NCBI GenBank assembly: GCA_016720635.1
Contig: JADKKF010000002.1
Location: forward strand, 407,001-471,000
Length of the DNA stretch: 64,000 bases
DNA from: Saprospiraceae bacterium
GTDB taxonomy: Bacteria; Bacteroidota; Bacteroidia; Chitinophagales; Saprospiraceae
Direction of reading: 5' to 3'
Shown: positions 56,388 to 64,000 of the stretch, piece by piece
How the letters are laid out: every line of letters starts with the position of its first letter
Position numbering within the stretch: the stretch's first letter is position 1
The notes under the pieces: model-generated
The model's database searches: none
Told to the model about the DNA's origin: nothing
The model's input: only the letters and a program-made list of their open reading frames with translations
Translations under genes and position numbers: made by a program

Positions 56388-57338
56388 ATGATAAGAATTT
56401 TAGCCAACGACGGCATTCATGCAGATGCACTAATGTTATTAGAAGAGGCAAGCATAGAGGTAGTTACTACCAAAATACCTCAGGATGAATTGATTCAAAA
56501 ATTGCAAGACTTTGATGGAATAATAGCCCGTAGTGCTACAAAAGTACGCAAGGAGTTGATCGAGGCATGTCCAAGGTTGAAAATCATCGTCAGAGCTGGT
56601 GTAGGTCTTGACAATGTGGACGTAGACTTTGCCAAATCAAAAAATATATCCGTATTCAATACGCCTGGTGCAAGCACTAGGGCTGTAGCTGAACTTACCC
56701 TGGCTCATATCTTTGCTTTATCAAGAAACCTACATACTGCCAATAGGAGTTTGGCTGGTAAAAATCCTGATTTTGCAGCCTTAAAAAAGTCTCTTGCAGG
56801 TGGTATGGAGTTGAAAGACAAAACGGTTGGGATCATTGGGTTTGGGCGGATTGGTCAAGAATTGGCCAAGCTATGTCTGCCTATGGGTATGAAAGTTATC
56901 GCTTATGATCCCTATGTAGATAAGGGAGTTATTCATTATGACGTGTTTGGAGACACGGCGATAAAATTGACCGTAGAGATAAATACAACGGATTTTAACA
57001 AAGTCATTCAAAAGGCTGATTTTATTTGCGTCCATATTTCAGGAAAGGATGTAATCATAGGAAAAGAGCAAATGCTTCAGATGAAGAAAGGAGCTTGCCT
57101 GATTAATACTTCGCGAGGGGGCGTTATTAGTGAAAGCGATTTGATAGAAATGCTGGACAATGGACATTTGGGAGGAGCCGCTTTGGATGTTTTTACGAAT
57201 GAGCCCAATCCGAATCCAGCCTTATTGAATCATCCAAAAATATCCGTAACTCCGCATATCGGTGCTGAAACAAAAGAAGCACAGGTAAAAATAGCCATGG
57301 AATTGGCGGATAAGATTATTCATTTTTTTGAAAATTGA
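56388..57338 (+). CDS. D-2-hydroxyacid dehydrogenase, SerA-like (phosphoglycerate dehydrogenase)
   Basis: A 316-residue NAD-dependent dehydrogenase, the short type without C-terminal ACT domain. The Rossmann motif GFGRIGQELAK is near residue 150. Catalytic parts are ARSATKVRKELI and GVGLDNVDV, NTSRGGVISESDL (Arg), and HIGAETKEAQ (His). It probably oxidises 3-phosphoglycerate for serine synthesis, but other 2-hydroxyacids are possible. Its stop is 10 bases from the convergent M16 gene's end. Confidence 0.85.
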   Translation: MIRILANDGIHADALMLLEEASIEVVTTKIPQDELIQKLQDFDGIIARSATKVRKELIEACPRLKIIVRAGVGLDNVDVDFAKSKNISVFNTPGASTRAVAELTLAHIFALSRNLHTANRSLAGKNPDFAALKKSLAGGMELKDKTVGIIGFGRIGQELAKLCLPMGMKVIAYDPYVDKGVIHYDVFGDTAIKLTVEINTTDFNKVIQKADFICVHISGKDVIIGKEQMLQMKKGACLINTSRGGVISESDLIEMLDNGHLGGAALDVFTNEPNPNPALLNHPKISVTPHIGAETKEAQVKIAMELADKIIHFFEN

Positions 57339-57348
57339 TCGAATAGCT

Positions 57349-58647
57349 CTAGGAAACAATTACCGTTGTCCAGTCTTCCATTTTAAGATAATTCTGAGCT
57401 AGGCTTTGAAGTTCACCAGCCTCTATGGTTTGAATTTTATTGACCAAAGTATCGAAAAAAGTAAGAGGTAGGTCGTCAGCCACTATCGATTTTACCAAAT
57501 CTGAGGTATTGAGAGGGCCATCCATCGCAGCCAATAAATATCCATTCAAATAGTTTTTGACCATTTGCAATTCTGGTATAGGGATGGGTTCGTCTTGGAG
57601 TTTTTTTATTTCATCAGAAATCAAACCCAAGCATTTTTGAACATTTTTGGGCGAACACTCAACACTTGTCATAAAATAAGCGGAGTATTTATGAGCATCC
57701 AAAGAAGAATAGACGCCATAGGTATAGCCTTTGTCTTCTCTAAGGTTGAGGTTTAATCTCGATCCAAAATATCCCCCAAGAATGGTATTCAAGATATATA
57801 AGCCAGGGAAATCTGTGTGATTCCTTTGTATGGTTCTACCTCCAAGTTTTATTGCAGCTTGATTTTTTTGTTTTCCTTTTATTTGAAATATCTCACCTGC
57901 GTGGTTCTCGAATTTTTCAGGAAAAAGGTAAGGTGTTGCCATAGATGTATTTGGGGGAATATCCGCCAACAGCCCAGAAACAATAGAAATGATCTCGTCG
58001 TCAATGTCTCCCGATAGGATAACTTTGGCACCGTTGGATATGAAATGTCTTTGATAATGATCGACCAAATCTTGTCTTTCTAAGGCTTCGATTAAATCTT
58101 TGGAGGTATTGTAACCATAAGGATGATCTTGCCCGTATAAAAGACTTGTAAATTCTCGATAGGCTACGATTTCATTTTTGGAAGTATCGAGGGCCAGCTT
58201 TTCTATTTGATTTTTCTTATAAATATTTAACTCCTCCTCTGGAAAAGTAGCCAACAGAAGGATTTCTTTTACGATTGGGATGAGGGCTGAAAAATAAGGC
58301 TTCAGGGAATAAAAGATTACAGAAATATGATCCGTTTGTTCAGGAACGTGTAAAGAAGCCCCATAATAGTCAAATTTTTCTGCGATTTGGTGGGAGCTAA
58401 AATTTTTTGTTCCATCTTTCATCAATGAGGCACAAGCCTTGGCCACAACCTTTTTAGACTCAAAAGTTCGACCTGCGGGGAATAAAATTTCAAGCTTGAG
58501 TATAGGATGTTTGCCCTTTTTTATCAAATAGCCATTGATATTTTCATTGAAAACATATTCTTGAATATGATCCAATTTTAAATTAAAGCTTTCAGAAATT
58601 ATGGGGCCATTTTTTCTCTCCGCCAGGGTAAGATTTCTATGCGTCAT
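57349..58647 (-). CDS. M16 peptidase-family protein without the zinc-binding HxxEH
   Basis: A 432-residue M16 protein with both structural halves: LKLEILFPAGRTFESKKVVAK near residue 45-65 and SRLNLNLREDKGYTYGVYSS near 310. Where an active M16 has HFLEH, this one reads ACASLMKDGTKN, so it cannot bind zinc in the usual way. It looks like the inactive partner of a two-subunit M16 protease, but the active partner is not in this window. The ATG overlaps the lipA stop (ATGA), so the two are translationally coupled. Confidence 0.88.
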   Translation of the reverse strand: MTHRNLTLAERKNGPIISESFNLKLDHIQEYVFNENINGYLIKKGKHPILKLEILFPAGRTFESKKVVAKACASLMKDGTKNFSSHQIAEKFDYYGASLHVPEQTDHISVIFYSLKPYFSALIPIVKEILLLATFPEEELNIYKKNQIEKLALDTSKNEIVAYREFTSLLYGQDHPYGYNTSKDLIEALERQDLVDHYQRHFISNGAKVILSGDIDDEIISIVSGLLADIPPNTSMATPYLFPEKFENHAGEIFQIKGKQKNQAAIKLGGRTIQRNHTDFPGLYILNTILGGYFGSRLNLNLREDKGYTYGVYSSLDAHKYSAYFMTSVECSPKNVQKCLGLISDEIKKLQDEPIPIPELQMVKNYLNGYLLAAMDGPLNTSDLVKSIVADDLPLTFFDTLVNKIQTIEAGELQSLAQNYLKMEDWTTVIVS

Positions 58648-59528
58648 ATATGTCTTTCTGCGTGGTAGGATGATCTGACCAATGGACCACTTTCTACGAA
58701 GTCAAATCCTTTTGCTAGTCCGATTTCTTTATATTCTGCAAATAAGGTTGGGTGTACAAATTCTGCGACGGCTAAGTGCATTTTCGTGGGTTGTAGGTAT
58801 TGCCCTAGCGTCAATACATCACAACCATGAGCAAGTAGGTCATCCATGGCTTGGATTACTTCTTCCTTGGTTTCTCCTAGACCTAGCATTATTCCAGATT
58901 TAGTTCGTTTACCATATTCCTTGGTTCGTTTTATTTGTTCCAAGCTTCTAGCATATTTGGCTTGAGGGCGCACTAATCGATACAGACGCTCTACGGTCTC
59001 CATATTGTGAGATACGACTTCCTGACCCGCTGAAATCATGGTTTCTAGAGCATCCCAACTTGATTTGACATCTGGAATTAGCGTTTCGATGGTGGTATCA
59101 GGACATAGACTTTTGATGTTCCTTACAGTTTGGTGCCATATCGCTGCACCGCGATCTTTTAGTTCGTCCCTATTGACAGAAGTGATCACGGCGTGTTTGA
59201 CTTTCATGAGAAATACCGCCTGTGCAACTCTGAGTGGCTCATCTTCGTCATATTCAGTCGGGCGACCCGTTTTTACTGCACAAAAAGAACAAGATCTGGT
59301 ACAGACATTGCCCAAAATCATGAAGGTGGCCGTCCCTTCGCCCCAGCATTCGCCCATATTGGGGCAATTCCCACTTTGACAAATCGTGTGTAATTTATAT
59401 TCATCGACCAGTGATCTAACTTTTCGATAGCTCTCACCCGTGGGAAGCTTGACTCTTAACCAATCTGGTTTTTTTTTATGCTTGGTGGCAGTGTCATCAA
59501 CAGCACCAATTATGGGTAATTCGATCAT
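58644..59528 (-). CDS. lipA: Lipoyl synthase
   Basis: A 294-residue radical SAM enzyme that inserts two sulfurs into octanoyl groups on lipoyl domains. Both [4Fe-4S] clusters are visible: the auxiliary one in CQSGNCPNMGECWGEG and the SAM-binding CTRSCSFCAV. The C-terminal signature SSYHAERHI with its RSSYHA is intact. Length is normal. Lipoate serves 2-oxoacid dehydrogenases of the TCA cycle. The gene lies between the unknown exported protein (16-base gap) and the M16 gene (overlap). Confidence 0.97.
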   Translation of the reverse strand: MIELPIIGAVDDTATKHKKKPDWLRVKLPTGESYRKVRSLVDEYKLHTICQSGNCPNMGECWGEGTATFMILGNVCTRSCSFCAVKTGRPTEYDEDEPLRVAQAVFLMKVKHAVITSVNRDELKDRGAAIWHQTVRNIKSLCPDTTIETLIPDVKSSWDALETMISAGQEVVSHNMETVERLYRLVRPQAKYARSLEQIKRTKEYGKRTKSGIMLGLGETKEEVIQAMDDLLAHGCDVLTLGQYLQPTKMHLAVAEFVHPTLFAEYKEIGLAKGFDFVESGPLVRSSYHAERHI

Positions 59529-59544
59529 CGGTGAAAATATTTTG

Positions 59545-60342
59545 CTAAGACCTTTTTCCTATTTGAAATGTCAAATATAAATTAAATAATAAAGCATTAT
59601 TTTTTTGATTGGCCATAAGTGGCATCTCTTGGATATAAAAATCACTGCTAATGCCTACCTCTGCGCTTTTAATAAATACAGGGGATGACCCAAAGGAGAA
59701 GTGTGCCCCTATTTTACCCGTTAGGCCAGGTACAAGTTTTATTTGATCTATGCCTTTAAATATCGAAGAGTGTCCAAATATCCTTGTAATGTCTAAGAAT
59801 ACATCTTTGTTTTCCTCACTGTATTTTTCATCTACCAAAATAGGATCACCAGGCTTTCCATCGGGTCTTGATAATTTTAAGTAATAGGGTTTTAAAATGC
59901 CCAGTGCAACCCCATACATATAAGTAAGACCAACAGAAACCCCCTTTGTTCTAGCTTTTTCGGCATAGTACTTTCGTACCCCTTTATACATTCTAAAAGT
60001 ATAAAGATTGTTTATTTTGCCGTATTTGAAAGCTGTGGAAGTCTGACCTGTAGTGGGGATGATATATTTAAAATTCTGCTTTTTTTCTTTGGCATGGTGA
60101 ATTTCACCAACTTCGTATTGTGTGAAAGTCGTTTTGGTCAATGATTTTATTTTAGCATTGGTAAACGAGAAGGTAAATCCTTGGGTATTCAATGAAAAAT
60201 TGATGGTCCATTCTTTATTATACAATATTCCCATCTTACTAGCCTCTTGCAATGGCTTAGGCTGGAAGGTATTTTGACCAATACTCCAAAAAGCGCCCAA
60301 TAGGCAGCCAATGATTAGGCATATTTTTTTTAATTCTATCAT
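59545..60342 (-). CDS. Exported protein of unknown function, outer-membrane-like
   Basis: A 265-residue protein. A signal peptide MIELKKICLIIGCLLGAFWSI ends in GQ. The rest alternates polar and hydrophobic residues with many aromatic and Gly, without Cys or enzyme motifs (GFTFSFTNAKIKSL, VSVGLTYMYGVALGI, FSFGSSPVFIKSAEVG). This suggests a beta-rich or barrel protein of the envelope. The ATG at 60342 is used; a TTG at 60351 is also open. It may be the first gene of an operon with lipA and the M16 gene. Function unknown. Confidence 0.7.
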   Translation of the reverse strand: MIELKKICLIIGCLLGAFWSIGQNTFQPKPLQEASKMGILYNKEWTINFSLNTQGFTFSFTNAKIKSLTKTTFTQYEVGEIHHAKEKKQNFKYIIPTTGQTSTAFKYGKINNLYTFRMYKGVRKYYAEKARTKGVSVGLTYMYGVALGILKPYYLKLSRPDGKPGDPILVDEKYSEENKDVFLDITRIFGHSSIFKGIDQIKLVPGLTGKIGAHFSFGSSPVFIKSAEVGISSDFYIQEMPLMANQKNNALLFNLYLTFQIGKRS

Positions 60343-60470
60343 GAAATTCAACTATAACAACTTAAGTCCAATCGATATTGTTTTTAGTTTTGAAAATTAC
60401 AATTATTATCTAAAGGTAAGTATATTTTTAGAATTTCTTTTTTGAACTTAGGTAATAATCGACTCCTTAA

Positions 60471-60503
60471 TTGAGTTTTTATCTGTTTTTTGCTTTATTT
60501 TTG
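60471..60503 (+). promoter_or_regulatory. Candidate promoter (TTG / TATTTTTG) for ileS
   Basis: TATTTTTG at 60496-60503 fits TAnnTTTG. A TTG at 60471-60473 lies 22 bases upstream, near the Bacteroidota -33 spacing. The leader to the ATG would be about 85 bases. No T-box-like structure was recognised in it. Confidence 0.5.
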
Positions 60504-60593
60504 CACGTTATTATGCTCTCCGTCTCAACTGCTTAGTACCAAAGATATTCTAAATTAAGCAAATCGTATTTTTTATAAAACTATCTGAAACGT

Positions 60594-63500
60594 ATGTATA
60601 AAGAATTTAAAGCGCTGGACTTGGCGACTATTGATAAAGAAATACTGGATTTTTGGCAAAAAGAGTCGATTTTTCAGAAAAGTATCGATCAAAAAGATCC
60701 GAATAATCCATTCGTTTTCTTCGAAGGGCCGCCGTCTGCCAATGGACAACCCGGGATACATCACGTTATGGCAAGAGCCGTGAAGGATTTGTTTTGTCGA
60801 TACCAAACCATGAAAGGTAAGCGAGTAGATCGAAAAGGTGGTTGGGATACTCACGGACTTCCCATCGAATTATCTGTAGAAAAAGAACTGGGAATCACCA
60901 AGGAAGACATAGGCCAAAGCATTTCCATCGTGGATTATAATCTAAAGTGTCGTGAGACGGTCATGCGCTACAAGGATATGTGGGATGATATCACCATGAA
61001 AATGGGCTATTGGGTAGATTTAGAACACCCTTACATTACTTTCGAGAGCGAATATATGGAAAGTGTTTGGTACTTATTAAAAATGCTTTATGATAAAAAA
61101 TTGCTGTACAAAGGTTATTCGATACAACCGTTCTCACCAGCTGCAGGTACGGGATTAAGCTCTCATGAATTAAACCAACCTGGTACTTATAGATTGGTAA
61201 AAGATACTTCAGCGGTAGCTCAGTTTAAGTTGAAGGAAAATGAAGCCTCTGAGTTTTTATTTAAAAATGGCTCAGATCATGGCTCCGTTTTTGCACTAGC
61301 GTGGACTACTACTCCTTGGACTTTGCCCTCTAATACCGCATTGGCAGTGGGAGAGAATATTGATTATTGTCTAGTGAAAACTTTCAACCCTTATACTCAC
61401 CTTCCTGTACGTGTGATCGTAGCAGAAGCTCTTATTCCCAATTTTTTCAAGAAAAATGAAAGAAAAATAGAAGAATATAAAGCAGGAGACAAGGAGATTC
61501 CATTTGAAATAATAGATAAATTCAAGGGAAAACAACTAGAAAATATAAAATATGACCAATTGCTGCCTTACGCCATTCCCAATGATGGAGACGCTTTTAG
61601 AATCATAATCGGTGACTTTGTTTCTACTGAAGATGGTACTGGTATCGTCCACATAGCCCCATCATTTGGAGCAGACGATATGCGGGTTGCTAAAAAGAAT
61701 GGGATAGGCTCTTTAACGCTTGTTGATAAAACAGGGAAATTCGTGGAAGCTGTGACTGACTTTGCAGGCAGATATGTAAAGGATTATAAAGACGAAGGCA
61801 ATGACTATAGATCAGTTGATGTGGATATTTCCATAAAATTGAAGGAAGAAAACAAAGCCTTTAATGTTCAAAAGTATGAGCATAATTATCCTCATTGTTG
61901 GAGAACTGACAAACCGATACTTTATTATCCACTTGATTCTTGGTTCATTAAAACGACACAGGCCAAGGATCGTATGATAGAGCTGAATAATACGATTAAT
62001 TGGAAGCCTGAATCGACTGGCTCAGGAAGATTTGGCAATTGGCTGGAGAATTTGCAAGACTGGAATCTTTCTAGATCTAGATATTGGGGTATTCCATTGC
62101 CAATATGGCGATCTATCGACGGTAAAGAGGAGATTTGTATTGGATCGGTCGAAGAACTCAATTCGTATATCAAGGAGGCCAATGAAAAGCTTGGCTTAGA
62201 TCAAGTGCCACCAGCTGATTTGCACAGACCGTATATCGATGAGGTGATTTTGGTTTCGCCAACTGGCCAACGAATGACGAGAGAAACAGATTTGATCGAC
62301 GTGTGGTTTGACAGTGGGTCTATGCCGTATGCACAGTGGGGATATCCTAAGCATGAAATCAAAGGATTTCCAGCAGATTTTATCGCAGAAGGGGTGGATC
62401 AGACGAGAGGATGGTTCTTTACTCTGCACGCAATTGCAGTCATGTGTTTTGACAGCGTTGCCTTCAAAAATGTGGTGTCAAATGGCTTGGTTCAAGATAA
62501 ATTTGGTCAAAAAATGTCAAAAAGGCTTGGTAACACAATCGAGCCATTCGAGACTATAGCCAAATATGGCGCAGATGCCACGAGGTGGTATATCATTTCC
62601 AATAGTCAACCTTGGGACAATTTAAAGTTCGACGTCAATGGTATCGACGAGGTTCGACGTAAATTTTTAGGAACTTTATACAATACGTATTCTTTCTTTG
62701 CTCTGTATGCCAACTTGGATAAATTTGAATATAAAGAAAACGAAATACCAATCCACGAAAGACCCGAGATAGACCGATGGGTCATCTCGCTTTTGAATAC
62801 CTTGATAAAGAATGTTGATGAGGATTATGCTCAATATGAACCTACAAATGCCGCCAGGAAAATTCAAGAATTCGTGGACGAACATCTGAGCAATTGGTAT
62901 GTAAGATTGTGCAGAAGGAGATTCTGGAAAGGTGAATACTCAAAAGATAAAATCTCGGCCTATCAGACTTTATATACCTGTTTGATTGAAATTTCAAAAA
63001 TGATGGCTCCTGTTGCGCCATTTTTCAGCGATTGGTTATATAAAAACTTAGATGGTTCAACTCAAAAGGAAGGCATCGAATCTGTTCACCTAGCAGATTT
63101 TCCAAAATACAATGAATCCTTGGTAGATAAGGATCTCGAGGATAGAATGGAAATGGCACAAACAACTTGTTCTCTAATATTGTCATTGCGCAAAAAGGAG
63201 CGTTTGAGAGTACGGCAGCCGCTTAACAAGGTGATTATCCCCGTTTTTAATGCGGAAACAGAACGTCAGTTCAATCTTGTGCGAGATTTGATATTGTCAG
63301 AAGTTAATGTCAAAGATCTAGAATTGGTCAGAGAAGATACGACGTTGATCAAGAAAAAGATAAAGGCAAATTTCAAAACCTTGGGTTCAAGATTGGGTGC
63401 GGATATGAAATCAGCGGTTAAATTAATCGAAGAGATGGATCAAGATGCCATCAAACAAATCGAGACAACCAAAGAATATCAAATGGTCATTGGTTCGAAT

Positions 63501-63872
63501 ACGTATGATTTGACTTTAGAAGACTTCATTATCAGCTCAGAGGACATTCCAGGTTGGTTGGTAGCTTCTGACAAAGGAATAACAGTAGCATTGGACATAT
63601 CATTGAATGAAGCATTAATGGCTGAAGGATATGCAAGGGAATTAGTGAATCGGGTGCAAAATATGCGTAAGAGCCAAGATTTTAAAGTTACAGACAGAAT
63701 TTTAGTTGTAGTTGAAAAAAATGAGCAGACCGAGGAAGCTATTGCGCATTTTGCGAATTATATAAAAGAAGAAATCCTAGCAGACGATATCCAGTTGGTA
63801 CAAAATCCAGAAGGAGAATCTGTTGAGTGGTTAGACGATAAATTTATCACCATCAGTGTAAAAAAGGTTTAA
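60594..63872 (+). CDS. ileS: Isoleucine--tRNA ligase
   Basis: A 1092-residue class I synthetase of the long type found in Bacteroidota. The HIGH-like motif is GIHHVMAR near residue 53, with EGPPSANGQPG before it. The editing domain (CP1) has WTTTPWTLPSNTALA and GTGIVHIAPSFGADD. The KMSKS-like loop is KMSKRLGN near residue 640. The C-terminal region binds tRNA. It charges tRNA-Ile and edits valine. The gene is complete, and the UvrD-like gene begins 4 bases after its stop. Confidence 0.98.
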   Translation: MYKEFKALDLATIDKEILDFWQKESIFQKSIDQKDPNNPFVFFEGPPSANGQPGIHHVMARAVKDLFCRYQTMKGKRVDRKGGWDTHGLPIELSVEKELGITKEDIGQSISIVDYNLKCRETVMRYKDMWDDITMKMGYWVDLEHPYITFESEYMESVWYLLKMLYDKKLLYKGYSIQPFSPAAGTGLSSHELNQPGTYRLVKDTSAVAQFKLKENEASEFLFKNGSDHGSVFALAWTTTPWTLPSNTALAVGENIDYCLVKTFNPYTHLPVRVIVAEALIPNFFKKNERKIEEYKAGDKEIPFEIIDKFKGKQLENIKYDQLLPYAIPNDGDAFRIIIGDFVSTEDGTGIVHIAPSFGADDMRVAKKNGIGSLTLVDKTGKFVEAVTDFAGRYVKDYKDEGNDYRSVDVDISIKLKEENKAFNVQKYEHNYPHCWRTDKPILYYPLDSWFIKTTQAKDRMIELNNTINWKPESTGSGRFGNWLENLQDWNLSRSRYWGIPLPIWRSIDGKEEICIGSVEELNSYIKEANEKLGLDQVPPADLHRPYIDEVILVSPTGQRMTRETDLIDVWFDSGSMPYAQWGYPKHEIKGFPADFIAEGVDQTRGWFFTLHAIAVMCFDSVAFKNVVSNGLVQDKFGQKMSKRLGNTIEPFETIAKYGADATRWYIISNSQPWDNLKFDVNGIDEVRRKFLGTLYNTYSFFALYANLDKFEYKENEIPIHERPEIDRWVISLLNTLIKNVDEDYAQYEPTNAARKIQEFVDEHLSNWYVRLCRRRFWKGEYSKDKISAYQTLYTCLIEISKMMAPVAPFFSDWLYKNLDGSTQKEGIESVHLADFPKYNESLVDKDLEDRMEMAQTTCSLILSLRKKERLRVRQPLNKVIIPVFNAETERQFNLVRDLILSEVNVKDLELVREDTTLIKKKIKANFKTLGSRLGADMKSAVKLIEEMDQDAIKQIETTKEYQMVIGSNTYDLTLEDFIISSEDIPGWLVASDKGITVALDISLNEALMAEGYARELVNRVQNMRKSQDFKVTDRILVVVEKNEQTEEAIAHFANYIKEEILADDIQLVQNPEGESVEWLDDKFITISVKKV

Positions 63873-63876
63873 TCCT

Positions 63877-64000
63877 ATGGAAAAGTTTTTTGAAGGATTA
63901 AATGACGTACAAAGAGATGCGGTAAAGACCATCGACGGCCCAACAATGGTAGTAGCAGGGCCAGGTAGTGGGAAAACGCGCGTTTTAACCAGCCGGATTG
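63877..64000 (+). CDS. UvrD/PcrA-type helicase, N-terminal fragment (cut by window edge)
   Basis: The first 41 codons of a superfamily 1A DNA helicase. MEKFFEGLNDVQRDAVKT is the Q-motif region of UvrD/PcrA/Rep, and VAGPGSGKTRVLTSRI holds Walker A. The product would unwind DNA in repair and replication restart. It starts 4 bases after the ileS stop and is probably in the same transcript. The rest lies outside the window. Confidence 0.93.
   Translation, partial: MEKFFEGLNDVQRDAVKTIDGPTMVVAGPGSGKTRVLTSRI

Noticed and set aside
60504..60593. T-box or other riboswitch in the ileS leader.
   Set aside because: The leader is about 90 bases, lacks the T-box sequence and any terminator hairpin; T-boxes are not typical of this phylum.

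Overview
The window looks like a chromosomal segment of a Bacteroidota bacterium, most like the Saprospiria/Chitinophagia side of the phylum. The reasons are several secreted proteins with type IX secretion (T9SS) C-terminal sorting domains, Bacteroidota-type families (DUF4293, DUF5686, DUF3109, SdhC of the cytochrome b558 type, a long IleS), AT-rich DNA, few Shine-Dalgarno sequences, and repeated TAnnTTTG boxes of the Bacteroidota sigma-ABfr promoter. No phage, insertion sequence, CRISPR array or rRNA was seen.

Layout. 1-8 kb: the end of an unknown gene, a large outer-membrane barrel protein, a DUF5686 outer-membrane protein, pheS and a small membrane protein. 8-20 kb: uvrB, a 1508-residue LRR/Ig-like T9SS protein, a Wzz/Wzy-like polysaccharide pair, the ComM/YifB ATPase and an MscS channel. 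20-25 kb: a DUF3109 protein, a Dna2-like nuclease-helicase, an antitoxin with a decayed toxin beside it, and an AHSA1-type protein. 25.6-29.2 kb: two adjacent genes, adenine deaminase and a GCS2-CBS protein, broken by many frameshifts. 29.4-37.6 kb: a T9SS protein, an orphan LytTR response regulator with a direct-repeat operator candidate, and a very large cohesin/dockerin T9SS surface protein. 37.9-42.4 kb: sdhCAB with a translationally coupled FkbM-like methyltransferase, then an initiator tRNA-Met. 42.5-48.2 kb: a secreted M14 carboxypeptidase, an omega-amidase and ornithine aminotransferase pair, and yceD-rpmF. 48.6-57.3 kb: a cytochrome c-like lipoprotein, a TPR membrane protein, an EamA transporter, a BioD/DRTGG protein, an S9 dipeptidyl-peptidase, a ferredoxin reductase with OB-fold and YceI proteins, and a SerA-like dehydrogenase. 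57.3-64 kb: an M16 protein lacking its zinc site, lipA, an unknown exported protein, ileS and the beginning of a UvrD/PcrA helicase.

Most genes are housekeeping: translation (pheS, ileS, rpmF, tRNA-fMet), repair (uvrB, uvrD, Dna2-like), the TCA cycle and respiration (sdhCAB, lipA), and amino-acid metabolism (rocD, omega-amidase, serA). The accessory layer is cell-surface: T9SS cargo, outer-membrane barrels and polysaccharide polymerisation.

The most novel signal is a family of four dispersed intergenic elements (about 25.4, 37.7, 40.6 and 48.3 kb). They share anchor motifs and a two-hairpin layout, but their stem sequences differ while pairing is kept. One lies inside the sdh operon. Several otherwise healthy genes (sdhA, the S9 peptidase, the cohesin/dockerin protein) carry single-base frameshifts that look like consensus errors. 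The 25.6-29.2 kb block is far more damaged and may be real gene decay.
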